Assembly: GCF_019059575.1 (NCBI RefSeq)
Contig: NW_024881591.1
Coordinates: 248,001 to 312,000, forward strand
Source of the DNA: Amphibalanus amphitrite
Taxonomy: Eukaryota > Arthropoda > Thecostraca > Balanomorpha > Balanidae
Length of the DNA stretch: 64,000 bases
Direction of reading: 5' to 3'
Shown in pieces: positions 44,711-57,624 of this stretch (its first letter is position 1; every line of letters begins with the position of its first letter). Both the position numbers and the translations under genes were made by a program. The notes under the pieces were generated by a model. It saw nothing but the letters and a program-made list of their open reading frames with translations, did not search any database and had not been told where the DNA came from.

Positions 44711-47700
44711 TAGGGGAAGCCGGGGGAAGCCCGGGCGCGGGGGAAGCCCGGCCACCCCGTTTCCGACTAAATTATTCACAATAAAATGCTCAACTGTTTG
44801 TCCTTTCAGCGTGGCAGCTAAGGTAACGCCAGCAAAAAAGTTAAGGCTGACAAAAATTGCATATTGTTAAAGTTATAGCGCAAAAATGATATTTTAAGGG
44901 TTTTTAGCTAAAAAGTGAGATATGTTGCACTGTTAATGTTATACCATACAGTACTACTATTTATACGAATGTTATGTAAGGACCGTTTAAGTGTTTGTAG
45001 TGAGGGGTGACGAGGCAGGCTGGCTTAAGTATGACATTTTTTCGAATATCGCTGTTCTAAAATAAAAATTAGCACATTGGGGTAACCCCGGGCGAGTGGC
45101 CAAGCTTACCCCCAACCGAGAGCAATGCCACTAAACCACTGTTTTCCATGAGATAATAGGTACTGAGCAGGTTTGGTTTACACCTAGATCAAAGATAAAT
45201 TTCGAAAATAAACATGTTATCATAGACAAAGCCAGTCATGTCACTTAAGGTCAACTAGGGTCAAACTACGTTTTTGCAGATAACGCGACAGACAGTGAAG
45301 CTAGAGCTTCAAAAATGGTGTCGTTGTGTTCTTCTTCATCAGCCGAGTCGAATGATATGCAATATGATGCAGTAAGGTAAAAAAAAATTAAGGAATTTTG
45401 AAATACACACTTTTTGTCAATTTTGCATCACGATTTCCATCGACCTGTACTGTATATGTAGTAGACGCTAGCTAAAATACCAGTAGTGACATAAACTCTA
45501 AGATGTCCAGGGCTAATCAGTACTTTAATATTTCACTTTCCGTTAATATTTGGAAAACACATAATGGTTTCATCAACTCGTTGTAAAGCGCTGGGGAGGT
45601 GGCCGGCGTTACCCCTATGCCGGGCTTACACTGTAAAAAAATATTGACGAGCTATGTGTCAAAACAAGGGCCTCGAAACAGTCACCAGGTTGTCAATGCT
45701 TCCGGTACCTACCACTTGACTAGTTACCGCTTAGTTAGCTTACAGGCTGAGAACTATCCAGATCGTTATGATCCGGTATTGTAATGATACCCTAGGTGTA
45801 CCTTTGTTTTGAAGTGCTGAATTAACTATCAAGGTTGTTTGACATTTGTTTTCGCCTAAATCCGAAACGAGGAAGACCCTCATCAAATTATTAGGTGAAA
45901 GCCAGCCTCAGGATGATAAAAATACTAGGGGTAGTTTTGTCATAGTAATCTGTGAAGGGTGAGGAACAAGCCGTATCAATGCACACGTCACTAAACCAGC
46001 CTGAGATTATTCGCCAGGTAGCTGCTGCGTTTCCTCACTTGCTGAATCATGTTTGCAACTTTCCATTTCCAGACACTTTTTACGGCAAATAAATTGTTGG
46101 GTTATTTGGAAGGTGAATGACAATTTTATTTCTATAAGTCAATACATTTGTATTTCCGATTGCCCTAAAACTTTTTTTTTAATCGTTTGCGGTAGGTTTT
46201 TATTGTTCGCAATAAAGTTGCGCACCTGTGAATCCTTCACTTAATGCGTTCCCGGCTTCCCGGCGCCAGTTACGCTGTGCCGTGCCGCGTTTGGTCGGGG
46301 GTGCGCGCGTCTGTGAAGTGCGAGTGTTTATCACTGGGCAAACCTGTATCGTTTCCATTTGTGCAGTGTCTAGTTATGAAGAATTGCTTGCCGATATATG
46401 ACCTGCAGTGATCGACGTTCTGATTCAATAACTTGCCATAAGCCATTATTCTCAACCAAATCGCGCAGAGACGTTTGCAAAATTGTCAAGGGGGGGGGGG
46501 AACAAGAGCGATTTTAAATGGATTGCTCTCCATGCAGTGCAATAGGACTTAGGTTTAATTTTTCGAAAGTTGTGGAGCCGCCCCCGGTGTCCGGCCTGGC
46601 CAACTCTCTCAAGAACCGACAGCTAACGGAACATTGAAGTTTCACTACGACGATTTCCGCCAAAGTTATGAAGAAAAGGCAAGTGCAAGAAGTAGGTACA
46701 AAACTTCTCTTGGCAATCAAAACTTAGGTTTGGCAAATTCCAAACCCTAAGTCACTACAACTGTGGATATAAATAAGCTGGTTATTGACGGCCAAGCTCT
46801 GGCCAATCTGAGGTTCAGACCTATCATCAAGTTCATGAGGCAGCTGCGGTTGGGCGGCTCACGGGCTCCACTGCATAGTAGTCAGGGGAAGGAGGCCCAA
46901 TTTTGGGCTGAATAACGCAAAATTGGGTAGAGCTTAGCCAAGGGTGGTTTCTGGGACAAAAATGACCGCTGAACCCGAATCTGACCGGTGCGCACCTCTA
47001 ACTAATGTTGCACCACTTCCAGAGCACGTGCAACGGCGTAGTTCTTCTTTTTTGAAGAATTGTACCCTTTTTATATATTTTAAAATAAAACTTGTCGTGC
47101 AGTTGTGTTGTATTCCAAAACTTTAATATTATAGTCAAAATTAATTGCATAAGTGAAAATCCTAGTTAACGCATATCGCAGACAATCTATGACGTCACTG
47201 TGACGTCATTTATTCGTAAATTGACGAGAAAATGAGATGTGACAACAAAACATTTAACTTTATTCACAGGATACGCTCATTGGCGGGTTTAAAATGCATT
47301 GAGCATGCTCAGAAAATATCTCCCCGTTGCAAAAAGTAAAAATCGTCTGGATGGAGGTACCATTTTGGCCTCCAGGGGGCGAAATCCGCGGAGTGTGCGT
47401 TTTTACCCCAAATAGTTTTTGTGCAATAACTTTTGATACAATGCTTGCATGTCGTCCATTTTACCATCGTTGTGATTCTCTCACCGAGACGCATCGAATA
47501 GTATGCAAATTGGCTTTGATTGGTTAAGATTATATTTTACCGCAGTTCATGAGCTCAGGTCGATTATCACGCTAGTAAAGGTTATGACCTGACTGGAAAT
47601 GGTCATGTAGTTTACCAATCGCTTTGGATTATCAAGATAATCGCATGGAAAATGCTTTCATTTTTCTTATGTGGTTTGATCAAAAGCTATAGCTGAAAAA

Positions 47701-48221
47701 TTGCTGATGACGTTTTCAGGACGTCACATGACGAAATTCAAAGGTAGGTATAGAAGTCGTTCATACATATATGTATTGGCGCCGCAAAGCATTCGTAAGG
47801 CATGCAGTATGCTTGCGAGATTTTAGAATTAGATGTGTGCTTAACAGGCGTAGTTTTAGTTTATTACATTGGCATACGTACCTAATAAGGTGGGCGTAAA
47901 TTTCGTCACAGAGGGTTTCACATGTGTTATGTCCCAAGTTCTTATCAATGTCTTGTGGTTATTCATGTTCTTAGACGTCACATACCAGAGCATTGAAGAA
48001 CACGTAACAACTAACCGGAGAGAATTTGATTCTGGTTTGTTGTATTTATCTCTTTTGGTAAATACATAGGTATACACACACACGCACAGGCGAACACACA
48101 TAATGTAGCACGGCTACTATCAGGAGGCGTTCGGCTGCCGGCCGCCGGCACGGTGACTCTGTGCGCCCTGGGCGGTGGCCTTCGCCCAGGACGTCTGCCT
48201 CGTCCATCCAGCGGACGCGTC

Positions 48222-49692
48222 TCATCGTAATGATACAATATGTTCCGTCCCATTCTGTACAGTACACGGCATACGCACATAGGTAGTATCCCGAGTGCTT
48301 GGCACCGCCGTTAAGTTGTACGACGCCAACCAGCCGGTACGTGAAGTCGCCGGCCAGGTCGACGGAGCAGAGCGACTGGTCGTTCTCGACGCAGGATTCG
48401 GATAGATGCACCTGTTCCGATCCGTCAGCCGGCTCTCCCTTCTTCTTCTTCCGCGCACTGCCGGCTGTGCCCTAGGGCGCGGCAGACCGGGGCTGGTCCA
48501 CAGGTGGCGTGGTCCTCCCCACTCGGTCGAGGAACTCCGTGACGTATTTAGCCGGCCCCGAGAGCACATCCTAGAGGGTGGGGAGCGGCCCCCAGAGTCG
48601 GGTTTGCGTTCTTGCGTGGTCGGGCACTCGCATAGCAGGTGCACGACCGTGTCCTCTTCGCCGCACTGTCCGCAGAGAGCTGGCGGCCAGGCCAATCCTG
48701 AAGAGTATGGCCCGGACCAGGGGTCAGCAGCCGCTGCGGATATGCGAGACAGTGGTCTGTCCCCATCGGTCGAGGTCTTCGTGGCCAGGGGTGTTCTCCA
48801 GATGTGGGTGATGCTTGGAGCGATCGAGGGTGAGCCGGCCGGCCTAGTGTCTGATGGCGATGCGCGCACAGGCCAGGTCAACGGGGATCCGACGCTGGTC
48901 GCCTGATGTTGCCGCGATTTTGCTAGGCGATCCGCTTCTTTATTACCCTCGACCCAAGCGTGGCCCGGGATCCACTGGAGACTGATAGCTCTGCCCCCGG
49001 CCGCGGCAGAGTGCAGGAGAGCCCAGATGCCCTGTGTCACGGCCGATTCCTGCGCTGCTGGGCCTCGGCTGAGCAGTTGGAGGCCGGACAGGGAGTCCAA
49101 GCAGAGCAGGACAGACCGAATGGCAGCGAGGGCAGTCCCAGGACATAGAGCAAAATGTTCTGGCAGTCCCAGAACATTTTAACGCCTCCGACATCGCCGT
49201 CAGCTCCGCCTGCATGCTGCTGCATACGACCTCTGCCGGTGCGGTACATTCAATCTTGCGCCCCTCACGGTGCAGTTTGAGGAGGGCTCCTCCGCCGCCT
49301 TTCTTGGTACCGTCTAGGGCAGAGCCATCAGACCAGATCGTGAGGTCTGGATTTGGGCAAGCGGCCAGGGCCTCGAGGGTTGCAGCCTTCCGTAATTCTG
49401 GTGGGTCAGTCCTCTTGGTAGGTTTCGGAAGCTTCAAGCCGAAGTGGACGTTGGTGTTGTACTGCTTCCACGGCGGTTCTCCCTGGTGCAGTGTTAGTGG
49501 GGCTACGGGCACTCCACCCAGTCCAGCTTCCTCGCACACCCACTCGTCGGAAACAGGGTCGATGCTGGAGGCCAGCAACGTCCTCGTCTGGCGGCGACGG
49601 CGCCGGCACTCCCACCTCCTGAGCTTCCTATTTCCTCCGCATCCAATGGAGGTGGGCTCTGTACTGCAGTCTAGGCGGCGGTGTCTTATCAA
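48222..49692 (-). pseudogene. Non-LTR retrotransposon fragment: RNase H and Cys-rich tail
   Basis: RNase HI domain in two frames: LTIWSDGSALDGT (first Asp) and QAELTAMSEALK (Glu) in 48943-49692, then LDSLSGLQLL (Asp) and PGHAWVEGNKEADRLAK (last His/Asp block) in 48222-49100. All four catalytic positions are visible, but a frameshift near 49100 breaks the protein. Downstream is CGQCGEEDTVVHLLCECP, a zinc-knuckle-like tail. This layout is that of I/R1/Ingi-type elements, so it is a different lineage from the other two non-LTR elements. No RT is seen upstream. Confidence 0.8.
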
Positions 49693-49815
49693 TGAGCTTC
49701 CGAGCGGGATCGTCCGGAGGGACGTCGCGTCAGGCGTCCATACTCCCGGCCTGCCAGCTCCTTGTCCCGTACTGCCAGCTCCGGCTCTCCCTTCTCCAGC
49801 AGCCGCATGCTGGTA

Positions 49816-49944
49816 CTATTCAATCTCTTTTGGACTCAGACGGGCGAGTTGGGAGAGCTCCATATTCAGCTCGTCGTGCCCGTCATCATCAATCTGCATT
49901 CTGCAGCTTTGTCTAAAACGGTTCCATGTGTGTTCCAAGAGCAT
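49816..49944 (-). CDS. Small acidic ORF, unrecognised
   Basis: ATG 49944 to TAG 49816, 42 codons, including QIDDDGHDELNMELSQLARL. An AG acceptor-like CTATCAG immediately precedes the ATG. It looks protein-like but matches nothing I recognise. It may be the end of a captured exon or chance. Confidence 0.2.
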   Translation of the reverse strand: MLLEHTWNRFRQSCRMQIDDDGHDELNMELSQLARLSPKEIE

Positions 49945-50727
49945 CTGATAGTGTCGAGCCGCATGCATGTTGAAGGTGTCACCAAGCTTCAACTTTATAG
50001 GGCAATCACGGATCCATGCTCCTTTGATACAAATGAATTTTCACTTGCAATGTGGTCCCAAAAAATGCACTTCACACAAAACAGGCTTATGAGGAGGCAT
50101 TCGGTTGTTAGATCATTTTTGTAGGTACTGTTTTGTTCCTGCATCGTCTATCGTGTGGTCTCGCTTCGATCTTGGATTGTTTTCCTCAAATATCTAAGAT
50201 ATTTCACTTTCTTACAAAGGTGATTTTTGCCCTTTTTGATAAACCACAGCTGTTTATTTTCTTTCCGTCTTCATGACAAGCACAATTCTGGATCATTTTT
50301 TATCGCTAGCCAAACGCACGTAACGACTAGGCTGAACCAGCGCTGACTTTCCGTTATTCATAGGAATGGATATTTACTTGAAATAAATAAAAAATTATAC
50401 AATTTGAACTATAAATAAGACCATAGGAACGATATTTAGTCAATTCAATGCCAACAGTATTTTGATTTAAATGCCGTCGCAGCGCCAGAATACGGTGAAA
50501 ATGATATAAAAATATCCTATTTCACGTGATTCATCAATCTGCTGTACTACTTCATCCAGTTTGACCAAAATTGTCAGGTGGTGACTTGGACTGTCACGTT
50601 CTCAATGTGACTCACTGTACCTCTGCAAAAACGATTTTAGCATGATCCGACTCAGAAATGTTCATAGATCATGTTTGATTATTTTCCCTTCTCTGATTTG
50701 CACACGACGGGAATAAAGTTAAATGCT
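49945..50727. other. Transposon interior, nothing recognised
   Basis: AT-rich sequence inside the 46881-51595 element with no domain or repeat match. Confidence 0.4.
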
Positions 50728-50731
50728 TTAA

Positions 50732-51228
50732 AGGGACTATCCCACCTTTAACATGGGGTTTGAGTTGAGATAGCCAAGTTTGCGGCGAGATTCAGAAACC
50801 ACTATCTATCTAGGTTGCAACCCCCCCGGCCTCTTGGTGTTGAAGAAATTCGTTCCCTTCATTTGAAAATGGGCCTTGTACAAGGCCCTATCTTCAACAT
50901 GGAGCGACCGTTAGTGTGACGTCACCTCGTTTAGTCATTCTGATTTAAATGGGGTTGTTCGTTGAAAAATCGCTTAAAACTTGGTCTGAACTTTGTTGTG
51001 GTGCCTACAGAGTAAAAAGAATCAGCTTTATGACAGTAATGTGGCCTGGGGAAGGAGGTAATTTTGGGCTGTGACGTCACATATTTGAAAGTTTGTGTTT
51101 GGAATATGGGAAGCCTAAGATGTTTAATGAAAAATAAATGCCAGAACCGTGTTCCTGGTCATCCAATCTATAAAGTCGGGCACAATTTAACTGGTTTTAA
51201 CAACATTTTAGAAGGTGGGATAGTCCCT
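50732..51228. mobile_element. 497-bp MITE with TTAA duplication
   Basis: Ends AGGGACTATCCCACCTT and AAGGTGGGATAGTCCCT are inverted repeats. TTAA lies on both sides (50728-50731, 51229-51232). Non-coding. piggyBac-type by target site. Confidence 0.8.
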
Positions 51229-52531
51229 TTAAGGACAAGACGGCTTTTTTAACTCATTTATAGGTAAATGACGTCACGGTGACGTCATCGGCTGCCCAAA
51301 CATTGCAAAACTTCAGCTTTCAATTACGCCATGTGTTTGTAGCACAGGGACAAAATCTCAAAACAATATCTCAAATATCAACGACGTTACACTGCAATTC
51401 ATTAAAAAGGTACCATTCTCCAAAAAAAGATGAACCACGCAGTTGCACGTGCTCTGGAAGTGGTGCAACATTAGTTAGAGGTGCGCACCGGTCAGATTCG
51501 GATTCAGCGGTCATTTTTGTCCCAGAAACCACCCTTTGCTAAGCTCTACCCAATTTTGCGTTATTCGGCCCAAAATTGGGCCTTCTTCCCCTGACTATAG
51601 GCTCAGACAGGTACTCTACAAAATGTCTTCTGTGTTCTTAGGTTCAGATCTATCGATAGGTATGTGCATGCTTCTGATTCGATTGATAACTGTAAACGGG
51701 CGCTGGAAGTGAAAGGTTCGCTTGATATACGAAAGGTGCATTGCAAGAAAGCACATTATTTCAGAAATACACTTTCATTTTATCTTGAGCGTTTTTGGAA
51801 TGGGCCGGATGAATTCGTCATCAAACTGGTAAAGGATTTCGTTTGAAGACCACCGATATTTAATAATATGATGGTCTTCAAACAAATTCGCTGGCAAATT
51901 CGATGACTGGATTGGGCGGCGTAGGATCTGCTGGTCATCTGACTATGGGTTGATTAGGGCCTAGTTGGGCCCCTAGTTTTGACCTAGTTTGAGCTTCATT
52001 CGTTAAGTAGGAACAAGACGATGCTTCTTTTGAACATCGTCACTAAACAAGCCGCCCTCGTTTTGACATTGTTTTTCGTTATTATTGTTACTAGGTACTT
52101 TGTTATCATACACAGCATTAACGAGGACCTGCTTCCAAAACAAGGCAGGAACGCTCCAGCTATTTTTGGGACGTGGTAAAAACTAACCGACACCTGGTAA
52201 CTGTCATCTGACGAACACAAAACAAGCCAGGGGCTCGCAGCGTGTGTCAAAAGTAGGATGCAAAACTAGTCTGTACCCCCGACATTTAGCGTTGAGAATC
52301 ATTTGACGAGGGGCTAGTCAATATTTTTTACAGTGTACCCCAGAAAAATCAGCACTTTTTTAAAACTCGATTTTCTCAACCTTATACTTATTCCACGAAA
52401 CCGAATTTTTGGGAAAACACGGCCAATGAACTTAGCTAGCTAGCAGGATGTCAACATTGTATACAGCACGTATGGTATGTAATAAAAATGAAAAAGAGCT
52501 TACTATGCCGGGCTTCCCCCGGCTTCCCCTA

Positions 52532-53843
52532 CTGAGTAGCATTTGACGAGTGCCGAGTACAATCAGTTGAGTCTTACTAGAGTTTACTTTCATCTGATTT
52601 TGAGCGAACCACTGAAACAAAGTGCACAGAGCCGATTCCATGCGATGAACGAGTTGCGCAATGTCACATTTACGTCCGGTAACCAGGATCTGTGTGTCAT
52701 CGGCGTATTGCGTGATGTTGACATCGCTGTTGACATATAAGCTAAGATCGTTGGAGAAAACGTTGTACAAGAGGGGTCCGAGCGAGGTGCCCTGATAGAC
52801 GCCAATTGGATTTCTGACTGCGTTGGATAAGCGCTGACGTCCAGCGGGAGTGGTCAGTCTGACATGCTGATAGTGATTTGAAAGGTAACTCGAAAACCAA
52901 GCGGTCTCCACGCCGTAAAGCTGTAGTTTTTCAATCAGTTTTGAATGATTGACAACATCAAAGCACTTGCTTAAATCTAACAGTACAAGAAGAGATATTT
53001 CACCATGGTCCATGCCCTCTAGCACACGATCTGTAACGTCTATGAGCGCTGTTTCAGTAGAGTGATATCGTCGGAAGCCGTGTTGCACGTGTGAGAGAAT
53101 AGGTGGTTCTGATCGAAATAGGCATACAGCTGCTTGTGAACAACACGTTCTACTATTTTGGCTAAACAAGGTACAAGTGATATCGGTCTGAAGTTAGAGG
53201 GGTCTCTGATGGAGCCCGACGACTTATATATGGGCTGAACAACTGCGACTTTCCACGAATCAGGTACAATGCCGGTGACAAGGCTGGTATTCACAATGCA
53301 TAAAACAACATGTGAGATAGCACTGAAACACTTTTTGAAGAAGTTCATGGACAGTCCATCTGCTCCACAGGCTCCGCTACTGTTCATGTTGGAGACCGTG
53401 TTCAGCAGCTCATCACCAGACACCGGCCGCACTGCGAACCCGTCCGACACCACCCGTGGCAGGCGGACCGGCAACTCCGTACAAGCGGCCGGCACCCCAG
53501 CCGCCACGGCCGCCGCTGTCCTGGTGCCGATCTCCGCGAAGTATTGGTTGAGCGTATCTGGGTCGATGTCCGGAGCGGTCGTCTGTCCGTCCTTCTTGCC
53601 TGCGGTGACGGAGCGCACGCAGCGGTACTTACATGGAGCCGGGACCCGCCTCAGCGATGCGCTGTTTGACACTGTCCCGCGAGTCGCGTAGGATAGCCGA
53701 GCCGGCCAGCCGGTTACCGTGCTCGGTCTCCCCGCTGTAGGGCGGCGCGCCGCTCGGCCAAGACTCGCCGGGTCTGAGCGGAGACAGGCGGCGGGTTGGG
53801 GTTACGAATACGAACCCGGTGGACCGGGGCCAGCTGTGGGCAC
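52532..53843 (-). pseudogene. Second non-LTR ORF2: reverse transcriptase
   Basis: From 53843 leftward: an Arg-rich linker (RRVLAERRAALQRGDRAR), SGACGADGLSMNFFKKC, PIYKSSG, FRPISLVPCLAKIVERVVHK. After a frameshift near 53085 come HGFRRYHSTETALIDVTDRV, SLLVLLDLSKCFDVVNH (first catalytic Asp), QGTSLGPLLYNVF and QYADDTQIL (catalytic YADD). No RNase H follows. Interrupted at codon level by the element ending at 52529. Confidence 0.85.
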
Positions 53844-55204
53844 TGTAATAACTTGGCTTTAAGCCAGTCGTGCATCTTCCCTAAACCATGGTTCCGGTTC
53901 GACTGACATATATTTGGTGCGAGGCACAAACAAGGTCGTTGCCATAGTAACGGCTCGCGGATAGACTCTGCCAGGTCTTCCAGTTCTACTGTTAACGCCA
54001 GACCCCTTGAGACCCTAATTTTTCGCGATTACTTTTAAATGCGTGAAGGAATTTCAACCAAGCTCAGGACATGGCCGTTTCAAGACAGGCCGAAACTTTT
54101 ACAATTTAGATATTTTATCGCCATTTCAATATTTCAGGCACTTGTCATTGACTCGTAATGTTAAATTTCGAGCAAGAGTGTGTAGAGGCTATCACCAGTC
54201 AGTCTGTGATACGTTATGACGTCACAGCTAAGCCCCGCCTCTGTGGTCTTGGCCTGCGGCGGTTTCGGGCCGGCGCGCGGTCACTCTCGCTGTGGCGGGG
54301 AGCGGGGACGGGCGACGGTCGAGCGGTGCCGAAAGCCGGCGGAGTTGTGCGTAGCGTCTTGGCTGACAGTGCCCAGAGAGCGACATGATGACTAAGGAGT
54401 CATAAATGCCCAACGCGCATTGCTTCTACAATGCTGATATGTTCGCTGATATATTTTTTTATAAGCTGCAAATGACGGGCAGATGGCATATAACTGACAT
54501 AAGGTTAGGAAATATTCACCTGTATTTAAAGCCTATGGCGTTGCAGATAATGCGATAATGGGATGTCGGATGTCACCAAGTAGCTGCCGATTTGTACATC
54601 GCTATGCAACCATCGAACAACGCAATAATAAGTTAATTGCCTGAGCTTCACATCATACGGCTCGCTCGTATTTCAAACAGATACCCTACATCGAAAATCG
54701 TATTTGTTAGGAATCGTTAACGTTTGTTCGAAGCACGACTGAGTAGTAGGTTGAGGAGTGATGGTCCTCTTGGTCCTATATACAAGAGTCAACAAGAGCC
54801 TAACATTTACTTGACCGTCTGCTGCAATTGACTCATAGCACGTGAAGCGTCAGCGAAATTCATAGTCCTTCACAGATGGCAGGGGTGTCGTTTGTACAGA
54901 GGTCGCTGATGGGCACGGGTCAATGCCGCAGTCGTGGGCGGAGCCTAATGTCATATGACGTAGAAAGCCTCTATCCAGGATGGAAAAACAGTTAACATTA
55001 CGAGTCAATGACAAGTGCCTGAAATATTGAAATGGCGATAAAATATCTAAATTGTAAAAGTTTCGGCCTGTCTTGAAACGGCCATGTCCTGAGCTTGGTT
55101 GAAATTCCTCCACGCATTTAAAAATAATCGCGAAAAATTAGGGTCTCAAGGGGTCTGGCGTTAACAGTAGGTCACCATCAGTGGCCTTGCATACATGTAC
55201 AACA
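53844..55204 (-). repeat. 3' LTR, split by a 1.18-kb transposon
   Basis: 53844-53988 plus 55170-55204 total 180 bases, equal in length and nearly identical to the 5' LTR, once 53989-55167 and one TA are removed. Confidence 0.9.
53989..55167. mobile_element. TA-flanked element, CAGACCCC-terminus family, copy 2
   Basis: 1,179 bp, inverted ends CTGTTAACGCCAGACCCC continuing as a long degenerate inverted repeat (over 120 bases), TA at 53987-53988 and 55168-55169. The 5' LTR at 59552-59556 shows the empty site TTCTAGG. Related in ends and interior to 19255-24404. Non-coding. Confidence 0.9.
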
Positions 55205-55395
55205 CTCCTTCCCCTCAGTCCTTAAGCCGCAATGACAATGAATCAGTTAACAGGTCCGCCAGACGTCAAAGTAACGCCGCGCATCACGGCACACAATATA
55301 CAACAATTTAACTGCACCACCTACCTCATACTACAAATTTAAGGATTCGTACACTTTCTACAGGTGAAATGATCAGTGCGATCACCGCGGTGTGT

Positions 55396-57624
55396 TCAGC
55401 CCGGCTTCGGACGTGGCCTCAGATTGTAGCCATGAGTTGTGAGCGTCCCCGGTGGCTTTGCCGCACTCTGCTTAGATGGTTCCACTGAGAGAGATGTCTC
55501 AGCGGGGAGCTCCGCTCCTGCCGACGGTCTCAACGTCGCCGGGCGCGCTGGCTTCGGCGTGACCGCGGCTGGTCCGGTGGTCAGCGGCGCAAACGCCATG
55601 GTACCACTGAGCGGGGATGGCGCCTCTGGCGGGCCTTTCCGAGCACGCTCTGCCTCTGGGCTCTCCCGAGCACACTCCACCTCGCGCCGCCGCACATGGT
55701 CCAAATGCCGACAGATCACTCGGCCGTCAGCCAATCGTACCGTCACTTTCACGCTGACCACGTCCGTCATTACCCCGGGTAGCCACCGCTTCCCAGAAGA
55801 GCCGCTTAAACTGTCCACCGCCGTCACCCACACGGTATCGCCCACAGACACACTCCTTGGCTGCGACCTCCGATTCGCATACTGCTGCTGTGCCCGCTGT
55901 CTTTGCTGTACGCCCTGGGCCAGGTCCGGCCTCAGCAGGTCCAGGTGGTTTCGCAGCGGTCGCCCGAGGAACAGCTCAGCAGGTGTCCGCTTCGTGGTCG
56001 TGTGAGGAGTGTTCCGGTATTGGAACAGGAACTGGGCCACTTAAGTAGTCACCGTCCCCTGAGAGCAGCGATACTGGTGCTTAAACGTTTGCACATAGCG
56101 TTCTGCAAGCCCATTGCTTTTCGGAGACAACGGCGGTGACGGCACATGCTCGATTCCATTATCTGTACAGAACTGCTCAAACATCGGACTAGTGAAACAA
56201 GCGGCGTTGTCAGTACATAGAACCCTCGGCAGTCCCCAGGTGGCAAAAGCTGTTCTGAGTCTATCCAGGGTGACAGCTGTTGTGGACGCTGTAGTTGGGT
56301 ACACGTCGACCCACTTCGAGTAAGCGTCTACCAGAATCAGAAACATGTGGCCATCCATAGGACTACAATAGTCTAAGTGAATTCTCTCGAACGGCCCCGT
56401 TGGCCACTCCCATGGATGCACTGGGACAGGTGGGGCCTGATTCTGCGCCTCATTGCATCTCTGGCACTGACGGACTACGCGGGAGATGTCCTCATCTAGA
56501 CCAGGCCACCACACGTACGCTCTAGCAAACGCTTTGGTCCGCGATTCTCCCTGGTGGCCCGCGTGCAGCAGACTGAGTACTTTGGTTCGCCCCTGAGGGG
56601 GAACCACGACCCTGCCTCCCCACAAGAGGCAGCCCTGCTGGCAGCTTAACTCGCCGACTCGCTGCTGGTACGGGCGGAACTCCGTCGGCAGCTTGCCGCC
56701 CCCCGGAGGCCATCCGGCCTGGGTGTACCGCAACACCGCTGACAATACCGGGTCGCGCGCCGACCACTGTCGCACCTGAGCCGCCGTTACCGGCGAGGAG
56801 TCCAAAAACTGCAGCACATGGACGAGCTCGGCCGGCGGGGGCGGATCTGGCACCGACCTTGGAAGCGGCAACCGACTCAGTCCGTCGCAGTGACCCTGCT
56901 GACTACCCGGTACGTACGTCAGCTGGTAGTCATAAGCACTGAGAAGCAGTGCCCATCTCACCATCCTGGGAGACGCCATAACGGGCAATGGCTTGCGCTC
57001 CCCAATCAAACCCAGCAGTGGCTTATGGTCTGTCCGAATAGAAAATCGCCTCCCTGCCAGATAGTAGTTGAATTTCTTTACTCCGCTGATGACAGCCAGC
57101 GCCTCCCGGTCCGTCTGACTATAGCGCTGCTCGGTCTGATTGAGCGACCGGGAGTAAAACGCTACGGGGCGCTCTCCCTGCTTAGTGAGCTGACTTAGCA
57201 CCACGCCGAGCCCCGTGGGACTGGCATCGCACGCCAGTACCACTGGGCAACTGGCATCAAAATGTGCCAAGACCGGAGGGTTTAAAAGTAGAGCTTTTGC
57301 CTGGCCGAAAGCCTCTCTTTCAGCATTTTCCCACTTCCACGGCGCACCCTTCCGGAGGAGTCTGTAGAGCGGGCAGAGCACAGTTGACAGGTTGCGAAGA
57401 AACTTACTATAATAGTTGATGAGGCCCAGCCAGGCCTGCAACTCTGACACGTTTCGTGGCCCCGGCGCGCTCCGAATCGCCTCCACCTTGTCATTTGTTG
57501 TGTGAACGCCGGCCCCGCTCACAGTGTACCCTAAGTAGGTTACCGAGCTCACTCCAAAACTGCATTTTGCCCGGTTGACCCGAAGGCCCGATTCAGACAG
57601 CCGTTTCAGGCTTCAGCACCTCTC
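55396..57624 (-). pseudogene. Gypsy-type pol, second part: RT end, RNase H, integrase
   Basis: From 57624 leftward: the end of RT (SSVTYLGYTVSG), RNase H (VLACDASPTGLGVVLSQ; FSIRTDHKPLLGL), the integrase zinc domain (HAGHQGESR...CQRC) and the catalytic core with D (HLDYCSP), D (CTDNAACF) and E (SPKSNGLAERYV). An in-frame TAA at 56041-56043 then interrupts, after which the integrase end continues (QYRNTPHTTTKRTPAELFLG, then GDTVWVTAVD) to the stop at 55396. There is no envelope-like gene. Confidence 0.9.

Larger units (their letters stand above)
46881..51595. mobile_element. 4.7-kb element with long inverted repeats
   Basis: Ends GTCAGGGGAAGGAGGCCCAA and the matching right end, inverted-repeat arms of about 200-350 bases (46881-47220 against 51260-51595), TA flanks. 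The centre contains an RNase H-bearing retrotransposon fragment and a TTAA-flanked MITE. Confidence 0.75.
45629..52335. mobile_element. TA-flanked element, CACTGTAAAAAA ends
   Basis: Inverted ends CACTGTAAAAAAATATTGAC (one A fewer at the right) flanked by TA (45627-45628, 52336-52337). Copy A has the uninterrupted GGGCTTACCCCAG at this point, so the insertion is exact. It contains 46881-51595. No transposase seen in 45629-46880 or 51596-52335. Confidence 0.85.
44713..52529. mobile_element. GGGGAAGCCGG-terminus element, copy B (filled by nested insertions)
   Basis: Same ends and TA flanks as copy A (44711-44712, 52530-52531). The outer parts 44713-45628 and 52338-52529 match copy A closely. 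The remaining 6.7 kb is a later insertion (45629-52335). Confidence 0.85.
39960..53843 (-). mobile_element. Second non-LTR retrotransposon, multiply interrupted
   Basis: Minus-strand RT element visible as three coding blocks: 52532-53843, 44079-44710 and a 3' piece left of 40044. Two nested stacks (44713-52529 and 40045-44074) separate the blocks, and the LTR retrotransposon at 53844 cuts its 5' side. ORF1 and most of the endonuclease are not seen. No tail or target duplication was identified. Confidence 0.75.
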
